From Dendrophyllia cribrosa (lineage: Eukaryota; Cnidaria; Anthozoa; Scleractinia; Dendrophylliidae), in the NCBI GenBank assembly GCA_024195265.1, contig JAJLRJ010000004.1:42736488-42800487 (forward strand): a stretch of DNA of 64,000 bases, in the 5' to 3' direction. The notes under the pieces are model-generated. The model was given only the letters and a program-made list of their open reading frames with translations. It was not told the origin of the DNA and made no database searches. This document shows, piece by piece, positions 10,975 to 20,640 of the stretch. A program made the translations under genes and the position numbers. Each line of letters opens with the position of its first letter. The first letter of the stretch is position 1.

Positions 10975-11163
10975 GAAATTCTTCCTGGCGGAACCCTGTC
11001 AATCACCATCGATACCATAGCATGGGATGGAACGGACAAGGAGATCACCAATCTATAAAACGTGACCCTCACCGTTAGCGTTCAGCACCGGCGTCGCGGC
11101 GACGTCAGCATCGAGTTGTTCTCGCTAAGTGGGACTAGGAATGATGCTTTTTATTCGGCGTTA
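10975..11163 (+). pseudogene. Decayed N-terminal half of a proprotein-convertase P domain
   Basis: One frame reads LPGGTLSITIDTIAWDGTD, then a TAA stop at 11056-11058, then NVTLTVSVQHRRRGDVSIEL and SLSGT. This follows the order of the P (Homo B) domain that comes after the catalytic domain of furin/PCSK subtilisin-like convertases: an 'I..T..I.TDAC.GT..EI..LEHVQ' segment, then 'V.L.H.RRGDL.I.L.SPSGT'. Two defects are visible: the stop replaces the conserved EHVQ region, and the usual cysteine is a tryptophan. No AG acceptor sits directly upstream. Both Y copies share the stop, so decay predates their split. I found no catalytic-domain exon in the window. Confidence 0.65.
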
Positions 11164-11539
11164 TAACGATTCAAAGATTCAGTGCAAATTTGGTTCAAAT
11201 TTAGAGGCCTAAATTTGCTTCATATTTGGCCAATGTGCAAACTTGAGTAAATTCATTTTTTCGTCCAGTGTTGGACAGTTTGGCTTTTATAATTGTCTTT
11301 AGGGCCGGTTTACATTTTGATAACAAATCTAACTTGGATTACACATGTCAAAGTGTAAAGTAACAACAACAACAACAAAAGAAACCTTATTAGAAAAACG
11401 TTAACTAAATGTACATAAAATCACCCTTAACACAGTAAAACTGACAGCTTTCGAGGTGGGAGCAAGCGTAAATAATTAAACTAATGTCATTTAATTATAA
11501 CTCGTTGACTGATTTATTAATTGATTTATTAATTGAGAG
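11164..11539. other. Intergenic/intronic, no feature recognised
   Basis: AT-rich, with a short (CAA)n run near 11365. No gene is seen. Confidence 0.4.
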
Positions 11540-11700
11540 TTAAAATGGTCGCCATAAAGAAATTTAAAAGCTGGCGTTCCGGGTGCTAGCCTTTCGTCGG
11601 ATTGGCTCTGAAAAAGGGCTAGCGCTCGAAACTACAGCTTTTTTAATCTTTTTATGGCAGTCAATTTGCGTTATCACTGAGTTCAGTTAATAAAACCAAA
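11540..11700. mobile_element. Two inverted PLE 3'-end fragments forming a palindrome
   Basis: The forward fragment (about 11620-11700) contains GGGCTAGCGCTCGAAAC, then CAGC, an AATC stem strand and a degenerate 'actgagttcagtt' palindrome. The reverse fragment (about 11540-11615) contains the same motif order on the other strand (CCGACGAAAGGCTAGC). Both are degenerate relatives of the hammerhead-like 3' end at 15158-15206. Together they form a foldback. Confidence 0.55.
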
Positions 11701-12345
11701 TTTCGTGTTTCACTTCCCAACTAAAGCAGTATGCCAGTTTCTTTTGAAATTATCCCCTTTACAATAATAATATTTAATTTTACTTGCTTTAAATGCTAGT
11801 ATCTGTTGAACTTCTACAGTTATGTTACGAATTCATGTATTTTGCTAAAAATCACGCGCCACTTTATCAACCAATCAGAGGTCAAACTAAAACCAATCGT
11901 GACTTGCACGCACGCGTTTTCCCGCGCTTGGCGCCAGCTACCTGTGTTAAGTTCTTCAAGTTCTGATTGGTTCATTGGCTTGAGTGCGACTGTTGTGATT
12001 GGCCAGAATATTTACTTTGGTTTTGGTGTCACGACACTCAATTGAAAACTGCTCAATATTCCGTGAAGATTGTTGATGCGCAAGTGCTGACGTGATATGA
12101 CCTGGCCTGTTTAATGACACAGTTTCCCGCCGTAATATCGAAGTTTCGCTGTCCTAATTTCTATATTATGTTACCAAATACCAACAAATGTACAACTAAA
12201 TTGGTTAAAAATTATACATAGCAAATTAGAACAAGTAGGTTGGTAGAAAAGTGCAGGATAACAACGATGGAAGTGAATTAATGTTCATTAAATTTAATTT
12301 AATTTCGTGACTGTGTTGTCATGGTTGCCTTTCTTTCTTTTTAGC
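11701..12345. other. Intergenic/intronic, no feature recognised
   Basis: Contains several CCAAT/ATTGG boxes (about 11870-12010) but no gene I can support. Confidence 0.35.
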
Positions 12346-12655
12346 TCTTATTTTGTCTTTTTATATTTCTTTGCATTCATGGCGATGGCGATTTTTTCCT
12401 ATTAGAAAATGAAGCAAGCTTAAAGCAGGCTATACTTAATAAAACACGTTATATTAACCGGGACACAGTGCCTTTAAATCAGTGTTATTTGTCACTAACT
12501 TCCTTTCCTTCATCGGCATAAGGTTATTGATGATGAGAAAAAAACTCAAGAATTAGAAGCCAAAAAAGGTGGAATTTATATTTCCTTGCATTCAACTTTT
12601 TGGCGACTTTTTCCTATTAAAATAAAATGAAGCAAGCTTAAAGCCAAAAAGGTGG
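12346..12655. repeat. Direct duplication upstream of the poly-Glu exon
   Basis: About 80 bases ('tatatttctttgcattcat' through 'gaagcaagcttaaag', 12346-12429) recur at 12570-12655 with small changes. The second copy ends at the probable splice acceptor of the next exon. Confidence 0.6.
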
Positions 12656-14180
12656 AACGAATGGCGCTAAAAGCGCATTGTTGGACGCGCCTTACCCGGA
12701 GGGAGTCAAGAAAAATAAGATTCACATTCCTGACACTCCGGAGGATAACACAAACAGCGAGGAAGAAGAAGAAGAAGAAGAAGAAGAAGAAGAAGAAGAA
12801 GAAGAAGAAGAAGAAGAAGAAGAAGAAGAAGAAGAAGAAGAAGAAGAAGAAGAAGAAGAGAAAAACAATGGTGAGACAAATTTACACGATATAATTTTTT
12901 TATTCTTTTTTAATTTCGAACCAAGCTTTTATATTTACTTGTTCCTTGAGGGCAACAAAAATGGACAAAGCGGAAGTCTTGGAATACGATCATATGGATG
13001 CTACACCAAGATTGTGTTACGTTATCGTTTTCCAAAAGTCAAACCATTTGTCTGTTTTTGCCGAAGTTACATTCGTAAGCATTATATCCCCATGTTAAGG
13101 TAACCTAGCATGCAACCAAGCATTTGGGCTCGGGAACGAGGGTTGAGTTTCATCTTCCACTCCCTCGCAGGCTAAGATGGCTAAGATAACCCGTTATTTG
13201 TGGTTTTTCGTATGTGTTAAGTATCAGATTATAGAATAAACACATTTTTATGGTTCTCTGATTCGCACGGTAAAGAAATACTTAGATGAAGACACCCCAG
13301 TACGAGACCGATGAGTTGTGCCGTTCCTGTCCTGGATTAGTAAATAACAAGGTAAAAATGTAACTTTCCATTCGCAGTTAATTATTTTCGAAAATGAGAA
13401 AGCAGCTGGTAAATTCAAGGGATAAGATTCCCTTTCCTAAAATTATCAGCCGCTGAAATATCCAGCTATGAAACCCGAATGTGTCAAATTGTATCAGCTT
13501 TGCTTCAAAGGCACTAAAATAATATGGAAAAGCAGTTCAATGCCATTCCAAGCTTTCTTTTCCTAAACTGATTCCTCGTTGGGTGTCCCTGTACACTCCT
13601 CCTAATACGGCCTCATTCTTGTCTCAAAGTACCAGGCAACGCAGAGGCGGACGACTGGGGCGACTATGACCCAGGGACGTACGACACCTTTCTTCCAGAG
13701 GAATTCCAAAACGGTGTGGGGATGAGTCAGGATCCTGGCGCCTTCTTTACCTCGTATGAAACGCCGGTAGTGACACCGCGAGACAATAACTATCAGATAG
13801 AAACTGCGTCTAAAAAGACACTTCATGACGAGGATATTGGTGACGATGAAAGTAACAAAGTTTATGGGTACGATCGTTATATTTACACTAATGATCCCGA
13901 AGACCCTACGAAGTTATCCGAGAACAAACGAACCGATACCGATTATCAGGGACAAAGAGTTCAGGTTACTACTGAAGAGACTGGCTCTCAGCGAGTGCAA
14001 GTAAATAATGGCTTCCAAGAGGAGTTTGTTCCCGGTTTAAATCCCGAGTCCGGGCGGATTAGTTCAGGGGTGTTTTTAGAATGGAAACTGACATTTTACG
14101 GGACGGGTCCCGAGGACAGCGTGTCGGGATACGGGGACGATGACGATGATGCCACGTCTGACGTAGATCTAGATTTATAG
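12644..14180 (+). pseudogene. Acidic poly-Glu gene fragment ending in a P-domain-like C-terminus (2 exons)
   Basis: Two exons join in phase 1: about 12644-12870 (donor AATG/GTGAGA) and 13636-14180 (acceptor GTACCAG, stop TAG). No ATG starts the frame, so at least one upstream exon is missing. Exon A encodes GAKSALLDAPYPEGVKKN, then 34 glutamates. Exon B encodes a Tyr- and Asp-rich linker, then SGVFLEWKLTFYGTGPED and an Asp-rich tail. The W-x-L-x-x-YGT motif is the usual end of a convertase P domain, and exon A may hold the 'SGTKS.LL..R' segment. With the relic at 10975-11163 this would make a split P domain, but the central W...W.L.I.D part is not seen. It may be a decayed convertase or a separate acidic gene. 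Confidence 0.45.
12759..12860 (+). repeat. (GAA)n microsatellite encoding poly-Glu
   Basis: 34 consecutive Glu codons (GAA with GAG at both ends). The right Y copy has 35. GAA/TTC tracts of this length are slippage-prone. Confidence 0.95.
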
Positions 14181-15119
14181 TGTTAGTGCGTAGTAATCGT
14201 TTGCCTTTTTTATCATTGCGATTGTTTAACATCTCATTCCCGAGAGTTTTAAATCTCAAAAGTGGGGAAAAAAGTCACATTTTTTTGTTTGCTAATGACC
14301 AAAAACAAGTATCAACGCATAAAGCTTCTTTTAATTAATAGATTATTATTAAATTTTCATTCACAGACTTCAAAGTAAGCGTCACTTTGTACAGCACGAT
14401 AAAGAGTACTACAGCAAATTAATTCTCAGTAGCCGAATTCCAAAGGTGACACTTCAGGAATTTATTCGCAAATTCGATCTGACGTTTACTTGACGTTGTA
14501 CTAGCATAATAAACAACACCGCAGGAAAGTACTTCTAAATAGCTTTCATTTGAATGGTTACACTGTAGGATTTCATCCACTGACTCAAAAGTTAGAACCA
14601 CCTTGTACAGCATAAAAATTATCAGCCTGAACGAATTCACAGTAATTGTCACTATCTATATATTTCAAAATTTAGATTTACATTTCACACTATAGGATTC
14701 CATCTCATGAGTCGAGGATTGGCTCCAAGGGCATTAAGGTTAAAGAAAATCTCACTGAACAATTAAATAAGTGAATTGAAGAGGTATTTCACTGTTATAA
14801 GCTCTGGTTAGCGATATCTCATTGTGAAATACGGACTATTAGGCAACCAAATGTTTAATTGGGCGTTTTCATGAATCAGAATAGAAGAAAACCCAATTAA
14901 ACGGAGGAAAATTCCTGCCTAAATTATGCCTATTTAAAATAATAAGTTTCTTTAATGAAAAGGAAAATGAAAAGGAGAGTTTTTTAATTTCAAATTACTT
15001 CTATGTCTAGGAGTATCCCGATTTTAGTTGATATTTCAGGTTTGATTGACAGGTGAGTCAAGATGGGGGTATCTCCATAACAATAAACCCTTAAATAGTT
15101 ACACGAGAATTTAGTTTTA
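14181..15119. other. Intergenic with a diffuse repeat
   Basis: Between 14370 and 14700 a loose unit recurs: 'ccttgtacagcataa', then 'aatggttacactgtaggatt', then 'actcaaaagttagaacc'. Similar motifs return at about 17740-18030, on the far side of the PLE. No gene. Confidence 0.45.
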
Positions 15120-15157
15120 TCGACTGAGTCGATAAGGTAAATTGACCACCGTAAAAA

Positions 15158-15206
15158 GATTCAAATAGCTGACGTTTCGAGCGCTAGCCCTTCGTCGGAG
15201 CGAATC
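15158..15206 (-). ncRNA. Hammerhead-ribozyme-like motif of the PLE 3' region (probably impaired)
   Basis: On the reverse strand: stem I GATTC..GCT pairs with AGC..GAATC; core CCGACGA; stem II GGGC/GCTC with loop TAGC; then GAAAC and GTC. This follows the type I hammerhead order known from PLEs, but the core has C where CUGANGA needs U4, and helix III would have no loop (ACGT palindrome), which would require dimers. Confidence 0.45.
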
Positions 15207-15296
15207 AAGGAATTGTGGGTAGTGTGTGGTTTTATATAGTAAGCGGTGGAGCTACGCTATTGGTGGAAATTTGGTGACGTGAAAAACAAATGTAGA

Positions 15297-17327
15297 TTAG
15301 TTGAATGAAAAGCGTTCGTTGATTCCGTGGGGTTTGAGAGTGCCGATTTGAAAGATGATTTTTTGTTCTAGGTTTTTACGGCTTTCTGTGTTACCCTGGT
15401 GTAGGGAAAGGCCGCAGATTGTCATGTGTTGTTTAGAATGGTTAGTAAGATTAAAATGGCGCGCGACTGGTTTGGATGCGTCTTTGTCATTTTTTTCAAC
15501 GTCTCGGAGATGTTCACGAAAACGGTCGCCCAGTCTCCTCCCTGTTTCGCCAATGTATATCTTTTTGCAAAAAGTACATGTAATGCAGTAGATAACATTT
15601 ACGGAGGTGCATGTAAAACGATCAGTGATTTTAATAGATCGTTTGGGTCCTGTTATTTTGTCCGCGTTGTGAATGAAAGGACAAGTGTTACATCGTGTGC
15701 GTGTGCATTTGAAAGTTCCCGGTACATCGTCAGATTTCAGTGCGCTCGTAACTAGAAAGTTGCCTATGTTTTTGTCACGTTTGAATGAAATTAGTGGGGG
15801 TTGTGAAAAAATTCTGCCAGTTTCGGGGTCGTTTTGGAGTAATTTGAAATTTTTTAAAATGATGCTTTTGACTGTGTTGTTGTGTGGGTGGAAAGTGAGG
15901 GTGAATGGAATTCTCTCGTTCTCTTCCTTCTGTGGCGTTTGTAGTGCTGACTGTCTGTCGATCTGTTGTGCACGTTGTTGGCCCGTATTAACAACAGAGT
16001 CAGGGTACCCACGTTTCTTGAAAAACTGGCACATTTCTTCTGATTTGTTGGAAAAATCAGAGTCATCACTACATAGACGTCGAAGTCTGAGAAATTGAGA
16101 ATACGGAATGGCGTTTTTAACGTGCGATGGATGTGAGGATGAATGTAACAGATAACTGTGGGAATCTGTAGGTTTGTAGTGCACACTTGTGGATAAACTG
16201 TTACCGTTGATTGAAATATTAATGTCAAGAAAAGCGACTGAGGTTTCGGAAATTTCCCAGGTATATTTTAGAGCTGGATGAAAAGTATTGACAGAAGTTA
16301 TGAATTGATTAAGTTCCTCTTTACTGGAAGAGGTAGCGCCAATGCAATCATCGATGTAACGGCCGTAGAGTTCGGGTTTGGTTCCGTGGTACTGATTAAA
16401 AAATTTGTCTTCGATGTGGCCTACAAAAAGGTTAGCGTAGCTTGGTCCCATTTTGGTGCCCATGGCGACTCCATTTACTTGTTTGTAGTAGTTTTGGGAA
16501 AATGAAAAACAGTTAAGTGTCAAAACTAATTCGGCTAAGCGGAGCAGTGTTTCTGAGCTTGGGTTTTGAATGGAGCGCTGGTCGAAAAAATATTTTAGTG
16601 CTTGAAGTCCTTCGTCATTGGGGATGACGGTATATAAAGAGGTAATGTCCATAGTGAAAATTAATTTGTTTTCGCTGGCAAAACTGAAATCCCGGAAAAT
16701 TTCGAGTGCGTGATTGGTGTCCTTAATGTACGAGGGTAGTGATTTGACAATGGGGGCCATGATTTTGTCTAAATAGCTAGAAATTAGTTCGGTAGGACAG
16801 CTACAAGCGGAAACAATGGGTCGGCCCGGATTGTTTGGTTTATGAATTTTAGGTTTGAAATAAACGCGTGAGGTTCTAGGAGTAGTGATGATGAGATTGT
16901 TGGCGGTAACTGGTAATTGTTGTTTAGTAATGAGGTCTTGGATAGTTTCTTTGACAATTTTTTGGTTGGTAGAAGTGAGATCTTTATCAACTTTGGCATA
17001 GAAAGCGGTGTCAGAAAGTTGCCGAAAAGCCTCTTGTCGGTAAAGGTCGGTCCGCCAAACAACTACCGCCCCGCCTTTGTCGGCCGCTTTGATAACAATG
17101 TCGCGTCGTTTGCTAAGACTTTTGAGCGCTGCCCATTCTCCTGTTGAAAGGTTGGAAATTTTGGTGTGGCGGTTAAATTTAAGTTTTTGGACATCGTGAC
17201 GACATTTTTTGACGAAAAAATCTAGAGAAGAAAACTGGCCCTCTGGGGGAGTCCATTTTGATTTGCGAACGTTGAGTGTTTCAAAAACATCTTTTTCCGA
17301 GGTGTTAGAATTGTCTTCTTCGAGGTG
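15297..17327 (-). CDS. PLE reverse transcriptase with GIY-YIG endonuclease, 5'-truncated frame
   Basis: The frame is open from 17327 to the stop ending at 15297, about 676 codons; the longest part from an ATG starts at 16760 (487 residues). Upstream of that ATG it still encodes conserved PLE sequence: KWTPPEGQFSSL, KAADKGGAVVVW, then KPKIHKPNNPGRPIVS. Reverse-transcriptase motifs follow: FTMDITSLYTVIPND, then NGVAMGTKMGPSYANLFVG, then YGRYIDDC (the catalytic YIDD) and SVAFLDINI. The C-terminus has a Cys-rich linker and a GIY-YIG nuclease, IYCITCTFCKKIYIGETGRR. PLEs use this pair for target-primed insertion at DNA ends. No start codon lies before the stop at 17328-17330, which falls in a 23-bp duplication. 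Confidence 0.9.
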   Translation of the reverse strand, partial: HLEEDNSNTSEKDVFETLNVRKSKWTPPEGQFSSLDFFVKKCRHDVQKLKFNRHTKISNLSTGEWAALKSLSKRRDIVIKAADKGGAVVVWRTDLYRQEAFRQLSDTAFYAKVDKDLTSTNQKIVKETIQDLITKQQLPVTANNLIITTPRTSRVYFKPKIHKPNNPGRPIVSACSCPTELISSYLDKIMAPIVKSLPSYIKDTNHALEIFRDFSFASENKLIFTMDITSLYTVIPNDEGLQALKYFFDQRSIQNPSSETLLRLAELVLTLNCFSFSQNYYKQVNGVAMGTKMGPSYANLFVGHIEDKFFNQYHGTKPELYGRYIDDCIGATSSSKEELNQFITSVNTFHPALKYTWEISETSVAFLDINISINGNSLSTSVHYKPTDSHSYLLHSSSHPSHVKNAIPYSQFLRLRRLCSDDSDFSNKSEEMCQFFKKRGYPDSVVNTGQQRAQQIDRQSALQTPQKEENERIPFTLTFHPHNNTVKSIILKNFKLLQNDPETGRIFSQPPLISFKRDKNIGNFLVTSALKSDDVPGTFKCTRTRCNTCPFIHNADKITGPKRSIKITDRFTCTSVNVIYCITCTFCKKIYIGETGRRLGDRFREHLRDVEKNDKDASKPVARHFNLTNHSKQHMTICGLSLHQGNTESRKNLEQKIIFQIGTLKPHGINERFSFN

Positions 17328-17343
17328 TTAGAATTGTCTTCTT
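17298..17343. repeat. 23-bp tandem duplication that breaks the PLE frame
   Basis: The unit starting 'cgaggtgttagaattgtctt' occurs twice in a row (17298-17320, 17321-17343). Since 23 is not a multiple of three, the second copy shifts the frame and creates the TAA at 17328-17330 (reverse strand). Confidence 0.9.
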
Positions 17344-18523
17344 TGTCGTGGAAAAAAGCTCTTAATTAATTGCTTAATTATTATTTTGGGCACTTTAACA
17401 GCTAACACTACAGGTTAAACAGTTAACTTACTTTGTAACACGGAACACTAATCATTAAATTTCAGGAGTTTTAACACTAAAATGTTTATGATTAAAAAAA
17501 CACTTACAAGTAATGCCATCTAGACGCTTTTACCACTTGCTCAAGTGGCTTTAATTTGCTTGTTAAACGTTTGCTTAGACCGATGTCGCAAGTAATAAAA
17601 CTTAGCTTATAATATAACTATATTTGAAATTCAGGGATCCCTTTTTTGTTAGCGCATGGCACGTGATTAAATTTCCCACATCTAACTTACCTCTTTTGCT
17701 CCCAAGAGTTCCCGAGTCGAAATTTTGAACTGAAACAGCATCTTTTTTAATTTAAAACATATTAGAAAAGAAACAGCTCCACAAAAGAAGAACCTTTTAG
17801 CATTCATTTAAATGGTCACAACATGGGGTCTCGTCTACAGCATCAAAAGGTAGACCCTCCTTGTAAAGCGTAATAAACACTACATGGTCACACATTAGGG
17901 TTTTAGACACATAATCAAAATTTAGACACAATTTGAAGAGCACACGAAACAGTTAAGGCAAATGAAAAGACCGCCAAAGAGTGTTTGTTGGAATGGTCAC
18001 ACGTTAGGTTTTCATTTGTCCAAGACGCAAAATTCACATAACGAAATTAAAGATTCGGCCCTGGGAGCGAAAGGGTTAGCGAAATACGTCTTTTGGTGTG
18101 AAATGAGTCGGAAAGTGCTTTTCGGTTTTGATACGAGAGCACAAATCATACACACTAGTCAGTCTACGCATTGCAGCGTTTGTTCTCACTCACTGCTAAT
18201 CTTACTACACCATTATTACATTTTGATTTTGTGTAGAAAATGTCCCTCTCTTATTTTGTAAAATCGATCAATGCTATTCTTTCTTCATAGATAACTTCTT
18301 GAATGATACCATTTAATGCTCGTTTCTTTTGTGAATATTATGTATAATACCTCCTTACTGGTGATTTTTGAATAGACGCAATTTTAATCAATAAAAGTTA
18401 ACAATTTTGTAAATGGCCTTCTCTGTCTATCACGATGCCATGGCAGTGGGGATGGGTGGGTAGCGAGGGAGGGACGGAGGAAGTGAGGAAGACACCAAGT
18501 GAAATGACCAGACAGTATGCTAT
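17344..18523. other. Intergenic, diffuse repeat, no gene
   Basis: Motifs like those at 14370-14700 recur at about 17740-18030 ('aatggtcacaacatggggt', 'ccttgtaaagcgtaataaac'). I see no supported gene. Confidence 0.45.
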
Positions 18524-18586
18524 ACTACTCCTTGTGCTGCATGATCTCCCACCATTCCTTGTTTACCAGGTGCACCTGGCGGCCCC
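18524..18586 (-). pseudogene. Possible collagen-repeat fragment
   Basis: The reverse strand encodes seven near-collagen triplets (GPP GAP GKQ GMV GDH, then AAQ with Gly lost, GVV) before a TAG stop. No clear splice sites flank it. It may be a decayed exon or chance. Confidence 0.3.
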
Positions 18587-18803
18587 ATAATACCTCACTC
18601 TTACAAATGTGATACTCGTCCATTTTCAAAGTCTGCGGTATGAAAGTCATAAAAAAAAGATTCGTTTGTCGTGTAATATAAACAGCGACTTGAAGCTAAA
18701 TGACGATATTTTGCGTTACAGTTGTTGTTAGCAATAAAATGTACATCATGTGACCATCATTTCGCATTCTAGTTCAATTTTTGCCAATTATTTTGCTAAA
18801 TTT

Positions 18804-18884
18804 AGAACACCTCTATTAAGCGGTCAACCTCTGTTAAGCGGTCAGTTGGCTATTCCACGAGGGTGACCGCTTAATAGAGGTTCT
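18804..18884. mobile_element. Short MITE-like inverted repeat
   Basis: 'agaacacctctattaagcgg' at the left pairs with 'ccgcttaatagaggttct' at the right, with a further 'cctctgttaagcggtca' inside. About 80 bases, non-coding. Confidence 0.6.
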
Positions 18885-18916
18885 GTGACTGTACACAGAA
18901 AATACGGAACGTACAG

Positions 18917-18983
18917 AATAGTCAGGTCACCATATTATTAAACTCTAGATTACATACAACATTAAACTAGAAAGAACAGCAAC
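18917..18983 (+). pseudogene. Relic of a TRIM/glycine-rich gene 3' end
   Basis: Over about 65 bases this matches the last codons and 3' flank of the TRIM gene (8097-8155): 'gtcaggtcaccata', then 'ctctagattacatacaaca' and 'cagcaac', with small gaps. The upstream glycine-rich exon is absent; a MITE lies just before. It suggests an older, mostly lost paralogue in the same orientation. Confidence 0.6.
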
Positions 18984-19337
18984 TGTTTAAGTGTATATGA
19001 ACATAAAAAATATTTTTGCGCTTTTTTCGGTGGTAACAAATATATTTATTACGAATTGGCAAAATAAATTTGATGAAAACAAAAGAAAAAAATATTTTTT
19101 CCCGGCTGAAGTGGCCCAAATCGACCAAGAGCCTTCTCCGCATTCAAAATGGCTGCTGGGTGAAAAACGCCTGGACAAGACTGGACAATACTACAAGAAT
19201 CGTGGAGCAGTTTGTTCCGTGAAACATGATGAAAACATGCTAATTTTACACGGGCTGTCGTTATGTCAACCATGCTTGGACAGGCAGCTTTAGACAAATT
19301 TGAACACTTTGGGTTAATATCACTGTGTTTTACTTGA

Positions 19338-19353
19338 CCCCCCCCCCCCCCCC
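19338..19353. repeat. Poly-C tract
   Basis: 16 C; 19 C in the right Y copy. Confidence 0.9.
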
Positions 19354-19541
19354 ATTATTTATTTCGCCCTTTTCCAGAGGAAGCTGCACGCCCCTCTCCC
19401 CTAGTTTAAGTTAATGCCAGACGAACTGTTCACTTACATCTTAAACTATAGCGATTTGAACCAGGCTGATTTGAACCAGTGCGGAGAGCTTCAGCTTCGA
19501 GCTTGTCCAAAAATCACAAAGCAAGTATCCTATGTGAAAAT

Positions 19542-19724
19542 ATGGCTGATTCCTTAATAAGAATATTCCTTGCAGTCAGTTTTATGTGTTACCAAACAAT
19601 CACGCCTGTTTTGTATGCTGCCGAAAGCGAGTTAAATATTTCTATGCTTGACCCCCTAGAATATATTACTTTGTTCGAAGACCAAACTGAAAGCGGTGTC
19701 TCTTTACCACAACAGATCGCATGA
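19542..19724 (+). CDS. Hypothetical 60-residue peptide with signal-like N-terminus
   Basis: The ATG-initiated frame reads MADSLIRIFLAVSFMCYQTI, then a short hydrophobic run ending near VLYA, then about 35 polar, acidic residues and a TGA. The start looks like a secretory signal peptide. The product is not recognised, and the frame could equally be a first exon or chance. It is identical in both Y copies, which says little because the copies are near-identical throughout. Confidence 0.25.
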   Translation: MADSLIRIFLAVSFMCYQTITPVLYAAESELNISMLDPLEYITLFEDQTESGVSLPQQIA

Positions 19725-19849
19725 TATGATATGATTGACCCAACATATTACATTACGTCACACAGCGGTAGACGCATACCTAGCAGAGGAGTCCTGGGTA
19801 CAAGCGCAACTGGGTGTTACTATAACTTCCGCCCTTTCGAGTAATTGTT

Positions 19850-19935
19850 GTGAATTATCAGTTATAAAACGTGTCATTTTTTTGTACTAAACCATGGTTA
19901 AAAAGAATAAACAGGGTCAAAAACATGTCTGTTTT
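19850..19935 (-). repeat. Inverted degenerate copy of the TRIM 5' leader
   Basis: The reverse strand reads 'gtttttgaccctgtttatt', then 'ttaaccatggttt' and 'acgttttata', matching 3980-4040 upstream of the TRIM ATG with small gaps. It is either a dispersed repeat that also forms the TRIM leader, or a relic of an inverted TRIM copy. Confidence 0.5.
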
Positions 19936-20640
19936 AACCATGTCAGAATATCGAATAATATCGAGTCGAAGAATGCAAATCATTGTTTTGTTTGCATGTT
20001 TGTTAAAAAACCTGCGGTTTTACACGTTTTAACAAGATTATTCGATCAACGCTCGTCCGCATTGGAGTATTTTGTAGTGTGGTTAATCTTCGCGTAAATC
20101 ACGTCGGCACTCACCATGGTTTCATCTGGGTAAAACCGTTCATTTCCAACCACGTTGAATAAAAAAGTTTAAATTAGACGCAATAACACAATTCTGATTT
20201 CACGTTAGGATATATTTCTCTACATCTTCACGATTATAAGACAGTTTTCATCGGCTTAATTCGTTTAGTTTAATTCGTTTGTTTTTTTTTTCGAAAAATC
20301 TCACCAACAACATTGTGCTGTAATATTGACCAATAATATACTTAGTACAACTGATGACCAGAAAGTCAGAACGGCACCTGAAACTTGAGGCATAAATTTT
20401 GAAACGGACTAAATACAGCACAATCGTTGTTCAATAATATGTTCAACAATGATGGATAGTAGAAATTTCCCTGTTACCCAATGCAATAGCTAACGCCTTT
20501 TTGTAGCTGTCAAACAATTTTTTAATTAGTTTAATTTAACAACCTTTAATTACATCTTTGCGAGGTAAAAATACAATGTTAATATCTAAGAATAAAAAAT
20601 AAAAATAAAAAAATTGAACCATGATCACATTTGTAGCTTT
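19936..20640. other. Intergenic, AT-rich, nothing recognised
   Basis: No gene or structured element found. Confidence 0.4.

Larger units (their letters stand above)
15120..17343 (-). mobile_element. Penelope-like retroelement, nearly intact
   Basis: It comprises a reverse-strand PLE coding region, its 3' UTR with a TATATAAAACC box (about 15230), the hammerhead-like motif and the TCGACTCAGTCGA palindrome near 15120. The 5' end is lost or unrecognised upstream of 17343. It sits between two patches of the same diffuse repeat, consistent with insertion into it. Boundaries are approximate. Confidence 0.75.

Noticed and set aside
12678..13103. Poly-Glu frame read as a complete 141-residue protein
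   Set aside because: It starts at TTG and runs into intron sequence after the GTGAGA donor at 12871; the spliced reading to 13636 fits better.
15355..16505. Forward-strand frames of 75-141 codons opposite the PLE
   Set aside because: Antisense shadows of the reverse-transcriptase frame.
18991..19293. 100-codon forward frame and opposing 82-codon frame
   Set aside because: Neither has a recognisable domain, codon bias or splice context; they overlap on opposite strands.
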